A stretch of DNA of 64,000 nt. It comes from Monosporascus cannonballus (Eukaryota > Ascomycota > Sordariomycetes > Xylariales). The notes below the pieces were generated by a model that was not told the DNA's origin, ran no database searches, and saw nothing but the letters and a program-made list of their open reading frames with translations. The position numbers and the translations under genes were made by a program. The DNA lies in assembly GCA_004154925.1 (NCBI GenBank), contig QJNS01000206.1, forward strand, positions 1 to 64,000, in the 5' to 3' direction. Shown here piece after piece: positions 12,001-23,117 of the stretch (its first letter is position 1; every line of letters starts with the position of its first letter).

Positions 12001-15000
12001 TGAGCAAGATGCGGCCCCTCGATGAGGAGTTCGCCAACTGCGCCAATGGGCAGCAGCTGATGATAGTTGGATGGGCTGACAATCCAACAGCTCCCGTTGA
12101 ACGGCCTTCCAATACACTTAGCACTAAGGCCTTTAGACATCAATTTTGAGCAGGTTACGACCGCGCCTTCAGTGGAGCCATACCCAGCCACCAGATGAAT
12201 CCTCTCAGAAAAACGATCTATGGAGAGGCTGTCGAGCGATTCGCCACCGCAAATGAGTGTCTTGATTGAACCAAGCGAGTTCAACGACCTGAGCAATGAA
12301 GGGGGCAGCACAGCCGCATCGGCGCCCGTCGCTGCTATGGCCTTCTCTACGTTGTTCATCTTGTCGTAGTCTGAAATAATGCATATCGTGGCACCAAGCT
12401 GGAGAGGTGTCAGCATCTCTATCAGCGAAGCGCCAAAGGAGTAGCTCGCGAATTGCAGCATTCTCTTAGAATCTCTCATATACAAGCCATCTGCTTGCCG
12501 TGTTGCGCTTGAGCACCAGGCCCTGTGCTGCCAAACGCAGCCTTTCGGTTTGCCAGAACTGCCCGATGTGAATAGGATGGCAGCGATGTCGTCGGGCGTG
12601 ACTGCAGGGAATCCAGCCATATCGATATCTTGATTAAGTTTGTCAAAATTTGCCTGGTCCAACGGAAGGACGTTCTGCACGCTTTCTAGTTTCTGCCTGT
12701 ATTGAGGGGATACGATGGCAACTCGCGCCTTGACAGCTGTGGCCATCCACTGAAGGCGGTCCGCTGGGTGTGATTGTTCCAGTGGCACGAATGCCGCACC
12801 AGCCTTAAGGATGCCAAGAATAGATACCAGAACCCAGCGTGATTTCTCGAAGCAGAAAGGGACCCTCTCCCCGACCTGTAGGCCAAGTCGGGATATGAGG
12901 TCGTGCGCCAGGACATCAGAAGCCTTGTCTAGCTCGGCGTAAGTCATCATGCCATCCCAAGAATCAATGGCGATGGCATTCGGGTCCTTCTTGACCTGCG
13001 CCTTGAACAGGTGGTGAATGCATTCGTTAATTGCCGGCAGCCTAGGACCATTCCAACTGCCGATCTTGCTCCGATCACCCTTGGAGATCAATAAGACCTC
13101 GGGAATCTTCCGAGCAACATTGCCTAGCGTGATATCACGGATGACCTGTCCGAACGCTGACGCTATACTTTGAACTTGAGTTTCGGCAATCGTTCCTTTA
13201 GCATAGCCGAGGCTGATTTCTAGCCCAGCATCGCCTTCTATGACATTGATGGCAAGGCCAAAATCATTAGTCTCCTCCCAGTTCACGTTGCTAGCCGAGC
13301 ACAGTTCACTCTCCCAGATACCAACCCAGGCTCGCTGAACCGAGACTCCTGTGTTGAAGAGCTGTTGTCCACCGAGGTCATGCTGGATTTTCGCCAGTGA
13401 GCATCCCCGCTGATTCGTCAGGCCATCGATACAGTCTTCGCGCATGGTCTTGACTAGCTCCTCTACCGTCATATTCTCATGAAGACGTACACGGCAAACA
13501 AGAGCGTTGACGAAGACACCAACGCTGTCGTTGGCTCCATGCTGTCCCATGTCTCGATCACTGGCAAAATATCCGAAGCACACCTCATCTTGGGCGAGAT
13601 AAGCCCGCAAGACGAGTGCCCAGGCAGCGTGGATTATGTGGGAAATTGTCACATTCTGGGCAGTACAGAAATGCTGTATTCCCGATATATCAGGCACCTC
13701 CACATTGCATCTCGAATACGTGGGAGGTTCAGGAGTGCTTTCCGTAGCCGGGACTCGACAAGGGACGAGGCCTTGTGTATACTTTGCCCAGTATTCTCGG
13801 GCGCCATCGTCGTCTTGGTCCTCGCACCAAGCGATGTACTGGCTATAACGGGGCGCGTCCTCACCAGGTAGGCGACCGTCGTATGCCAGGCTAATGTCGC
13901 GTAATATCAGTCCAAGGGAATCGGCGTCCGCGGCAACATGGCTAATGCGAAGGTGCATCAGAATAATGCCGTCGCCTTGCTCCCGGACCACAAATCGACA
14001 GGGTGATGACTCTTCGCCAAGGACTTTGCTCACCCTCTCTCGCAAGACCACCTGGCTGAAAGCGCCACAGCCAGGCAGACCTGCGGCAAAATATGTTCGA
14101 AGCGCTGAGTGACGCACCTCCACCGTTTCCCATGCCTTGTGGAGTCGTTGGAGGTCAACTCCACCAACCCCGGGAAGTGGTTTGATGGTGGCCGTGATGT
14201 CCACCATATACAACTGCGCGTCTCGACTCTGACTGATCAACATCCCTTCTTGCATGGGGGTACAGTCATATAGATCTTCCAAACTCTCCGCTGCGGCCGG
14301 GCCGAGGAGACGCCGCAGCTTAATCCAATCAGCCTTGGGTAGCTGCAGCAAGGTGTCACTTCGAGTGACTATGGGCCTCTGTCGCATGAGCTCCTCAGGC
14401 AACCGACGTAGCAAGGCGTTGTACTCCTCGGCCCACCGCAGTATGCGGTCCTGGTGCTCCATGTGTCTATGGAAATCGACGGTGATGTGAAGCCTGCCAC
14501 GTTTCACGGTAGCAGTCCATTCGAACAGGGTAATTCTGTTGCTTCGAGAACCGTTGTCACTAAGTTGATGGGGATTTGAGAGTGGTGATTGGCGGAAGAG
14601 CCCGCCGCTGCGCTCGAATTGCTGGAAAATGCCCTCATAATTGAAGATGATCTCGCTCTCTTGATGTGAGCCGTACCTCTCTACCCCCTTAGGGTTGAGA
14701 TATCGCGAACTGAAATACGCGAGCCCATTCAGCGGGGCAATGCGTCGGGCGTCTTTAACGTCGATAATCGTGTCTATAAGGCTCTCACATTGTGATTGGA
14801 CCGGGAGCATGGTAGTAAACCACCCAACCGTTCTGGACACGTCAATGGACGGGCTCCAAGGCTCGCGGCCGTGACCTTCATTAAACACAACAGGTGTTTG
14901 GCGCTCAGAGAATACGTTATGGAAACTGAAGATGAGACAACCGACGAGGAGGTCAACTGGTTCTGCCTTCAACCTTGACCGGCCGCCTGCACTTAACAGT

Positions 15001-18000
15001 GCCGTGGTAGCCTCCGCATCAAGGACAAAGTTTGATGTGACGATGTCTTCAACTTTGTTCTGGAGTCGAGATACTCCCCAGAATTCTAGTTGAGGCTCTC
15101 CGATATCATGTGGCAGTGCCTTAGCCGAATCAAACTTTTTGAAGTATTCTCTCTGAAGGCTCAGCCACCGGGGAAATGATATCGTCTTGGGGGAAGAGAT
15201 GCGTCCGTGCTGCAGATGTTCTTCGAGTTCCTGGAGAATCACCCTCCAGCTGACCAGGTCGATGACAGCATGGTGACAAGAGGCGAAGAGCACGCGGGTC
15301 CCAGAATCCAGAACCCACAGACCGAAGGCTACCAGAGGACCTCGCCGAAGATCTAGCCTGGCCTACATCCTGGAGTCAGTAAATACGTTTCTTAGAACAT
15401 ATCTGGAACCCATGAGTGTTCCCAACACTACCTGAAGAGTTTATAGCAAATGAAATGGTTCGATCCGACCGAGTGGTCTTGGAACAGGACGAGGAAGGGA
15501 GTTAGGGGTTCTACTTGCTCACCTGAAAGCCCGCGATAGTTGATAGGAGCTTGTCCTCGGGTAGACCTTCAGCATGATCTAGCATGTAGGAGCTAGGTTC
15601 ATGCGGAGGGCACACCAACTGGAGCCATTCTCCTGCCGCGTTCCTCCTGAATCGCGCCCTCAACATCACATGTCTCTCCATTACCGCTTCAATGGCATTC
15701 CTCAGCGCATCCACTGTGGCTCCAACTTTCAACTCCAATAAGAAGCTCTGGTTGAAATGGTCTTCGCCATCGGGTGACTTCTCAAAGAAAAATCGCTGTA
15801 TCGGCGAGAGATCGAAAGGTTGGTAGTATTCGCTTTCATCTTCATCGTCCAAATGCGCTGATGTACTATTGGGCTGCGTGTTCGCATTCCGAGCAAGCTG
15901 GCGCAAAGACTTTGACCTCAAAATATCTTTTACCGTGACCCCAATACCACGAGATCTGCATTTCGCTACCAACTGCATAGCAGTTATTGAATCACCGCCC
16001 AATTCCAAAAAGGAGCGATTGAGTCCGATCTCGCCAGAATGAAGATTTAGCGTATCACCGCAGCATTGCTGTAATATCATTTCTTTCTCAGTCTTGGTTA
16101 CGCCGGATTCCTCATCGTCCACGTCGTTCTGCAGTTGTCCGCGACGGATATCATCGGGTGTAAGAGAGGAAACCCAGTCTGCCACCCGCTTTCGGTCGAG
16201 TTTCCCTGAGAGGAGGCTGGTGGGCAGCTTTGATACAAGCCATGTCGTCGGTATCATGTATTGAGGAAGTTTCAAAGACAATTCCAGCTGGACTTCTCGG
16301 ATTCTCTCCCGCCACTCCGTTGAGGAGTCCATCTGTAATCGTAGAACACCGTCTTGCTTCTCGGCCTGATCCCGAAAACTGACAACCGCTAGGAGAGTAC
16401 GGTTGAAAAGCATCACGATCACAGAGTCGACTGTGCCGATCATGCTGATCGCGTGCTCGACCTCGCCCAATTCCATACGCTGCCCTCGTACCTTGACTTG
16501 ATGATCGACCCTCCCTGCATAGACGAGCGTGCCGTCTTGTGCATAGGCAACCAGATCCCCAGTTCGGTACAATTTCGATTCGACTCCCATGAATCTCAAC
16601 CACTCAGGAGGATCTATGAAGGACTTCCGTGTCTTCTCTGCATCGTCAAGGTAGCCCCGTGCCATGGCAGGTGATTCAATCAATAGCTCTCCGAATTCAT
16701 CAATTCGGCAATGACGCTTTCCTTCGAAATCCACAACCCAGCACTTTGTGCCGATGCCACGTCCAAGAGTGCTAGACTTAGATGAGGGAGTGAATCGGTG
16801 ACACGTTGCAAATACGACCGTTTCGGTCGGCCCGTATCCATTAAGAAGCTCAAGTCCGCTTACCGAACACCATAGATCGATGAGATGTTGGGGGGAGGCT
16901 TCACCGCCAACGACGAGTGTGCGAAGGCAAGGGACATCATCGGGATCTAACAGCTTTAGAGTCGTAGGAGTAAGAAACATCCAATCTGCCTCGTATCTGC
17001 GGATTGCTCCCCCAAGATCGTTGAGCCTCTCGTCCTCGGATGGAATACATATACAAGCTCCCACGGTCAGGGCAGTAAGTATTTCGCACCTGCGGATCTC
17101 TAGTCAGCGATGTCCATGTAAATCATGGAAAACTTTGAGCTGTGTCTCCAGCGCTATACTCGTTATATATGCCTTAAAGAGAACTATGCATAGGGGAGCG
17201 GGACAGCAGACGAGGCGAGGGGATCCAGGGGTCCTTACATGCTCGCATCAAAAGCGTAAGACGCGAATTGGAAGACGCGGCGGTCTGCTGTGATATTCAT
17301 TGCTCTAGAGTGGGCTCGGGCGCTCGAACAGAATCCGGAATGCTCCACTACACAGCTGTAACATTTGGAATTAGTAATTGCATCTGGGAAGCACATTGCC
17401 AAAGAATATAATTCTAAATGAGTTACCCCAAAAAGCTCTATATTCCATAGGACCACCTCATAGTGCATATATACAAGAATGATACAATGAGAACACATTG
17501 TCACAGAGCCCAACAAGTATTCCCGAGATGAAAGAAAGTGTGGAAAGAGGAAAGGACGGCCGGGACGTGGGGTATATTGGTCTTAGGCTCTATACACCTG
17601 TGTTCTCCCAATAGGAGAGGCATACTTATGTGGCATAGTAAATGGGATATGAACTTACCCTTTTGGAGTTCCTGTGCTTCCACTGGTATAAAGCACATAG
17701 GCTGCATTGCTTGGCTCGACCTCTTCACCCACAGTGACACCACCGGCGGTGCACTTGACCCATTCCTCGCTAGTCTGCCCGCTGACTTCAACGACGTCGG
17801 CAGCACCTTGCGCGAGCAGACGAATATTGTCCCTAGAAGCCAGCAGTATGGGAGCCCCAGTGGCAGCGACAATGCCTTGCAACCTGTCTACTGGATATGC
17901 AGGATCCAATGGAACAAACGCCCCGCCAGCTTTAAGGATCGCCAGAATGCTCACCACAGCCCATTTTGACTTCTCGAAGCAAATAGGGACCTTGATCTCC

Positions 18001-18251
18001 TTTCTTACTCCCCTCTGTCTTAGGTTTGAAGCAAGTAGGCCTGAAAGCTCTTCAAGCTCGTGATAAGTCAATTGGCCATCCCAAGCGTCAATGGCCAGCC
18101 CATCTGGGTTGTTGGTTGCTTGTTCCGTAACTAGATCATGGATGCAACGCCAGACCGGCTTCAGGGAAACTTGGTTCCAAGTCTTGATCTGCGAAAAACT
18201 GTCATGTAACTGGGAGCTTGCTGGAGACATTTTCCTAGATGCTATTAGCAT
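3086..18251 (-). CDS. Nonribosomal peptide synthetase, A-T-E-C-A-T-C-A-T-E-C-T-C-T*
   Basis: Multimodular NRPS of about 4,781 residues. Exons (high to low): 18251-17659, 17355-17239, 17089-15523, 15362-9321, 9112-3086; every junction has GT-AG and keeps frame inside conserved motifs. Approximate domains by residue: A1 1-560; T1 serine 604 (LELGGDSI); E1 645-1075 (HHAVIDLVSW); C2 from 1123 (SHVAADADS); A2 1530-2060 (TSGSSGKPKG, GYGSTEG); T2 serine 2108 (LGGDSLLA); C3 with HHALYDGWS near 2313; A3 2605-3130 (TSGSTGTPKG, GYGPTEC); T3 serine 3179; E3 with HHLVVDLVSW near 3364; C4 from 3710 (SHVLFDAFS); T4 serine 4202 (IGGDSLMA); C5 with SHAQYDGIS near 4415; degenerate T5 near 4739. No thioesterase or reductase domain follows. 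There is no starter C domain, so A1 loads the first unit. Predicted chain: three building blocks, units 1 and 3 epimerised. An alternative start is the ATG at 18230. Product unknown. Confidence 0.93.
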
Positions 18252-18600
18252 CTTCGGAATTATAGGCAAAGTGTATTGCAATCCTACTAACGCGGTAGGT
18301 GTAGAGGGTCCGCGATGCTCTCGCGTGTCATATATACTGACTGCCTCGATTCCCAGTGTTAGTCAGACGGTAGGTCTCACTGCATCCTTTGTATTACCGT
18401 AAGCTGTCATTGAGTGGGTGGTTTAGGAGCAAGAGCCGATAGGGTTTTCGTGCCTATGCACCAAATATCACAGTAGCATCCTTAGGTGCAGTTCGGTTAA
18501 CTTCAACATCCGATATTTGTGGGGAATCAACATCATCATCAGCAAACCGTTCTTGTCGTTCAACATTAGCAATCTCCACATTTTTTGCTGAAAATTGATG
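18252..18600 (-). promoter_or_regulatory. Probable NRPS promoter region
   Basis: GC-balanced sequence between the NRPS start and the AT island. A TATATA lies at 18331-18336, about 80 bp upstream of the first ATG of the NRPS on the minus strand, a plausible core promoter. The region runs directly into RIP-mutated repeat DNA, so the upstream regulatory space is only a few hundred bases. Confidence 0.4.
18484..18505 (+). repeat. 22-bp repeat, left copy of an inverted pair
   Basis: This 22-base string recurs exactly, in inverted orientation, at 23344-23365, on the other side of the AT island. A few more bases match on each side after single mismatches. It could be the terminal inverted repeat of an old insertion or a small duplicated fragment. 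Confidence 0.7.
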
Positions 18601-19376
18601 GTTTTTCTTAGCGAGCTTGGACTAATGATGTTTAATTATCATGTTGATTTTTCTCTATTTTAATTTTTAACAGTTTCGAACGGTTAAAACGGATAATTGA
18701 TAACGTATAGATTGTGTTAAAAGCCCTACCCTAGCCTTAAACTGTCTTTTTTGCTGTATATCGTAGTAATGCTATAAATAAAAACCTCCGTAATTGTCGT
18801 TTTGCGATTTTATAATAGTATTTAACGCTTTTCGTAATTTAAAATTATAGTAGTAATACGAAAAACGCGCTGTCGTTAACGAAAACAATTTATTACTATC
18901 GTTATTTTAGCAGTAATTAATTTTCGTATTTAACATCGTATTCAGATATATATTAATAACCTAATCGGCTTTTAGTATATATTTATAATACTATATTCGG
19001 CTAATAACTGTTTTCGAATAATTATAAGAATAAAACAAGATACCTATTACGCGTTACTTAATTGGCTGTTAGCGAATACGGAATTAAAAGCGTTACAAAT
19101 TTCGATTAACGAGAAGATAATAATTTTTTTATATTTTGGTTTAAGAGTTTTTCGTTCGAATCGTTTTAAATTGTTTTATACGAAGTAATAACGCCGTTTA
19201 TCGCGCTTTTTATAAAGTCCTAAACGCTTTTATAGTGTTAATACGCGTTATTGTTAGGCCCGTTAATAATCGTTCTTATCGAAAAATTGTAAATAACGGA
19301 AAGTTTTTTCTATAGTTTAAAAACGTATTAGAAGCGTTTAATAGTATTTAAGGTTAAGGTCGAAGACAACGTCTTC

Positions 19377-19987
19377 GAACGAAAGATATAGAGGAACCGT
19401 AAAAAGAAGTTATTAATGAATATATTAGCTGTTTGTGATTTAGATAGAAAGTTTATTTACGTATTGGCGAGCTGGAAAAATTTTACAAATAATGGCAAAG
19501 TGTTTAATAGCGCCGTTAATCGTAATAACCTTGTTATTCCTAAAGATAAGTATCTGTTCGGCAATGCTGGATACGCTACCGGTAAACGAATCTATATTTC
19601 GTATTACGAAGTACAGTATTACTTTCGAAAGTAAACGTAAGTTAATATAAAGTTATATATGCCGAAGAAATTATATAATTTAAGGTATGCGTAATTGTAG
19701 AACGCGATCGAAAGAGCTTTTAGCAAATAAAACAATATTTTTAAAATTTTTAAGAAGAATTTTTTATATATATTAATACGATATTAAAGGTGATTTATGC
19801 TACGGCTAGCTTTTGTAACTTTTTATTAAATTACGGCGAAATCGACCTTGACGAGCCTGTGAAACTGGATAAAAAAACTTATATTAATAATAAAAATCAA
19901 ACGAATAACTTTTTGCATGTAAAAAGACAAAACGGCGTAAATTTACTTACTATAAGATATCGTAATCGAATCGCGAAAAAGATATAG
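19377..19987 (+). pseudogene. PIF/Harbinger-type (DDE_4) transposase relic
   Basis: Remains of a DDE nuclease of the PIF/Harbinger type. After a degenerate arginine-rich start, residues read MNILAVCDLDRKFIYVLASW, then NNGKVFN and KDKYLFGNAGYATG; these match the family pattern in which a first aspartate sits in 'LAVCDFD' and a second in 'GDAGY' (here N for D, a G-to-A change). A second open piece at 19790-19987 carries the usual C-terminal pattern (CNFLLNYGE, NNKNQTNNF, NGVNLLTIRYRNRIAK). Stops separate the pieces. The copy is dead. The family assignment is from motif memory, not a search. Confidence 0.72.
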
Positions 19988-20159
19988 AATTTGTATTAGA
20001 ATTTTAAAAAGAATTAAAGGCGACGATAATTAAAGAAAGAGCTTAATATTTAAATATAATAAATGCGAAAAGTTATTTAGTTTATTCGTTATAATAATTT
20101 AGATGTTATTAAATAAGTGTAATATAGCTAGAAAATTGTTGCATGCGCTCTTACAAGGT

Positions 20160-20245
20160 GGATTTGGGTGCTCAAACTCTAATAGGGATTTGGAATTGCT
20201 GATCTTTTGGTCTTATAGTTAGCGTCGCATTCTCGCTTATCTTAT
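20160..20245. repeat. Short dispersed repeat (copy 1)
   Basis: A stretch containing 'GCTGATCTTTTGGT' and 'TAGCGTCGCATTCTC' recurs in the same order around 31485-31550 ('GCTGACCTTTTGGT', 'TAGCGTCGCACTCTC'). It looks like a fragment of a short interspersed element, possibly tRNA-derived. I do not see a foldable tRNA. Confidence 0.45.
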
Positions 20246-22059
20246 AATATGTTGTAAGGTATTAATATATTTGTTTTATATTGATATTTGATACTTTTAA
20301 AACTTAAACTATATCAAATAATATCATATGTTATATTATAACGAAATATATTAACTCTATTAATTTTTATACTTACGTAATTAATAATATCCTTATTTTT
20401 ATCATAAACAATCCTTTCGTTATTGCGCGCGCGGTTTTCGGGGCCCGAATTCTTAATACTTTTAAAATTTCGAAGTTATTAAAGCCTTAAATTATCGTTT
20501 AAGCCGATAAATATAATAATAATGTAATTATTCCGCGCCCAAGCTTAGACGATGCGAAATAATGTATTATTGCTAAATTAACCAATATAAGTGTTATTAA
20601 AAGCTTTAAAAGTTTTCTTGATATTTAATCTAATTTTTTAAGTTATTTTTTATTGCGAATTAGCGCTTTAGCGACGTATTCGAGGCCTTTTTTTTATCAG
20701 TAAACTATTATATTTCTTAAGCTTTTTATTCCTTTGCTGCGTTTTTAAATTGTTAGCAGAGCACTTACGAGGACAATAGCATATTTATTACGAAACGTTA
20801 TTATTAACGAAACTTGTTTCGGTCTTTTTAACGAAACTATTCCTTTTTTTCGTCGACAGCCGATTTCTATAAAGAAAAAGCCTGTAATACTTTTTAAACG
20901 GAGTAAATAATAGCGTTAATTTTCTTTTTAAGGCTAACAACTAATGCGTCTTTAGCCTTAACAGAAAACTCGAATACGGCTTTACAAAATTTAACGAACT
21001 TTAGAGCTTTATAACGGAAGGCCCTTATTTCGAGATAGGCCTAAGTAATGGTTAATTATTACTATACAGTTTAATATACGAAATATTATTAATCTTTAGG
21101 TAACTTTTCTATATTTCGAATTTAGGCGTAAAAATCTCGAAAGCTTTATCCTAATCTAAATTACTTGTTTTCTTTAACGCAAACTATGTTTAAGTCCCTT
21201 TTTGAAGGTAATTATATTTATTTTTTATCTACTTTTTTATTACGATACTTCTTTGTGCGTTTAATTTATTAGTTACGGCTTGATAACCGCGTTTCTTAAT
21301 CCCATAATTCGGGGTATTAAGCTTTTCGTTAATTTATTTTTAATATAATTCGAAAAATATTATTACTTTATACGAGATTTACGAATAACGCCTATATAAC
21401 TAATTATTATTTTCAGCTTGGCTCGGGTTTTCGCTTATTTACGAAAATTTAGGATTAATAAAAACTCTTAAAGTTTTAATATAGCGCTATCGAATACATA
21501 TAATAATCGATAAGCTCGGAGAGCTTTTTGGGCGAGGTTACGTTATTAAAATAACTATTATATTAGTAACGAGATATAGATCTTTTCGCAATAACTTTGA
21601 ATTCTGAACTGCTCTAACGTTAATTATTAATTCTATATAGAAAATTAATCTATCTTATAAATGTTGTTCGATATTCTTTATTTTTCGAATAAGTTATTAT
21701 CTTTTAAATTAATACCTCTTTGATTTATCTCTCGATTCCTTTTCGAATATATTAATATTTAGATCGAAAGAATTTTATTTATCACGAAACGCGTTATATT
21801 TTATTAAATAAAAGTTGTAACACTATATATTATTGAAAAACGGTAACTATTTAGCTATATCAAGAAGTACACTAATAGATGAATTTGATCCGTGCGCATT
21901 CATCAATCTACTACTCCTCTATATTAACCTTATAACTTTAATAATATATATCCTTACTAAAGCGCATCTAATTAAAAGGCTATATATATCATAATATAGC
22001 TTTAAATCTGGGCTTCAAAATCGTATATACTATCTTCTAGCGCGATAAACAACTTTTAA

Positions 22060-23117
22060 TTTATTGGAAAATAATTTAATAAGCTTTATTATAAGGCGGA
22101 GATCTGATTATGATTATGCGTTTTTAATTATTTCGAATGCGCGGTAACGGTTTTTTTCGTTATTAAGTAAGTAATCGAATTCGAGTTCGATTTCGAAAAT
22201 TTTATTTTTCAAAATGCGTTAAAAGTATTTAATTAGGTTTAAATCGGGCAAATATAGCAGTTATTCAAAAACTCAAATCTTATTTTTTTTTTAAAAACTT
22301 CTTAATAACCGTAATTTTATATATTAAAGCGTTATTTTAAAAAAAAAAGGAATTACTAGCTTCGTAAAAAGGAAAAAAAATCTCGTTTAAAAGCTTCGAT
22401 ATAACGCCGAAAAATTATTTCGCCGCCGAGCGAATCCACATTTCTTTTGCAAAAAACGATTAAAAAAAGCGCTTTTCTTATTACGTTATTATATTATCTC
22501 TTAAACTATAATAAAAAAAGTAGGCCTTCTGTAAACTTTCGGATTTATCATGTTTTACTTATAACGTTTCGACGATAAACGAAATATTTATTAACCTGGA
22601 CGTTCAAATACGTTTTATACGAAATATTCGTTAAATAATAAAATTAAAAAAAAGTTTTATTACGTCGTTTAAAGGCTTCGTTAATAAATCTTAAACGTTT
22701 ATATATATTATCGGCCGTAAGGTTAATTTTTTTCGCTGCGCGTTATTTCTTTAACGCAAATATACGGAAAAAAACGTTTTATCGTTAACCGGTTAATATT
22801 AGTATTCGTTTTCTTTTAAAAATGGTAATAAGTATCTCGAAAATAACGACAGCGTAATTAATAAAAATATAAAACTAGGTAACTTCAAATTACTTATTAA
22901 CGGTATCCTTGTAATAGGTTATAAACCGTTTTATATATAATAAAGTATTAAAATTATTCCCCGATTCGCTAACGCTTTATCCTTATAGCCGCGACCACTT
23001 GGTTTGGGTTATATCCGCAACCACGGCCCTAATCATGAAGGCCCGGACTTCCGGACTGAATTCCTCGTTAGAGCGACGGTTGGCGATGAAAACGGAAATA
23101 GCCTTATCCAAATCCAT
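22060..23117 (-). pseudogene. Tc1/mariner-type transposase relic
   Basis: On the minus strand, heavily mutated frames show the Tc1/mariner C-terminal signature around 22230-22290: YLPDLNLIKYF, corresponding to the family's 'YSPDLNPIE..W', followed by RILKNKIFEIE and LLNNE. Upstream, at about 22660-22740, 'RKKINLTADNIYKRLRF' resembles the usual 'KP.LT..ARRLRFA' stretch. A GC-normal piece at 22987-23117 encodes an N-terminal-like segment (MDLDKAISVFIANRR, SPEVRAFMIRAVV) that could be the DNA-binding start of the same protein. In that reading, RIP stops abruptly at about 22985. Stops in every frame; dead. Terminal repeats were not located. Confidence 0.62.

Larger units (their letters stand above)
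18600..22985. repeat. RIP-mutated AT island
   Basis: About 4.4 kb of very AT-rich sequence with sharp edges. CpA and TpG are rare, TpA is common and CpG is kept, the pattern expected of repeat-induced point mutation. All frames are full of stops. Two transposase relics are legible inside (PIF/Harbinger-like around 19.4-20.0 kb and Tc1/mariner-like around 22.1-23.0 kb). I could not identify anything in 20.3-22.0 kb. Confidence 0.85.

Noticed and set aside
3090..17969. Many open frames of 60-210 codons antisense to or overlapping the NRPS (for example 7185-7817 +, 8006-8566 +)
   Set aside because: They lie opposite a clearly coding frame with conserved domains and have no motifs of their own; long shadow frames are expected there.
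20160..20245. Possible tRNA gene in the short dispersed repeat
   Set aside because: Only B-box-like words are present; no cloverleaf can be formed by eye.
20300..22000. A third transposase inside the first AT island
   Set aside because: Both strands were read, but no stretch matched a transposase family well enough to name.
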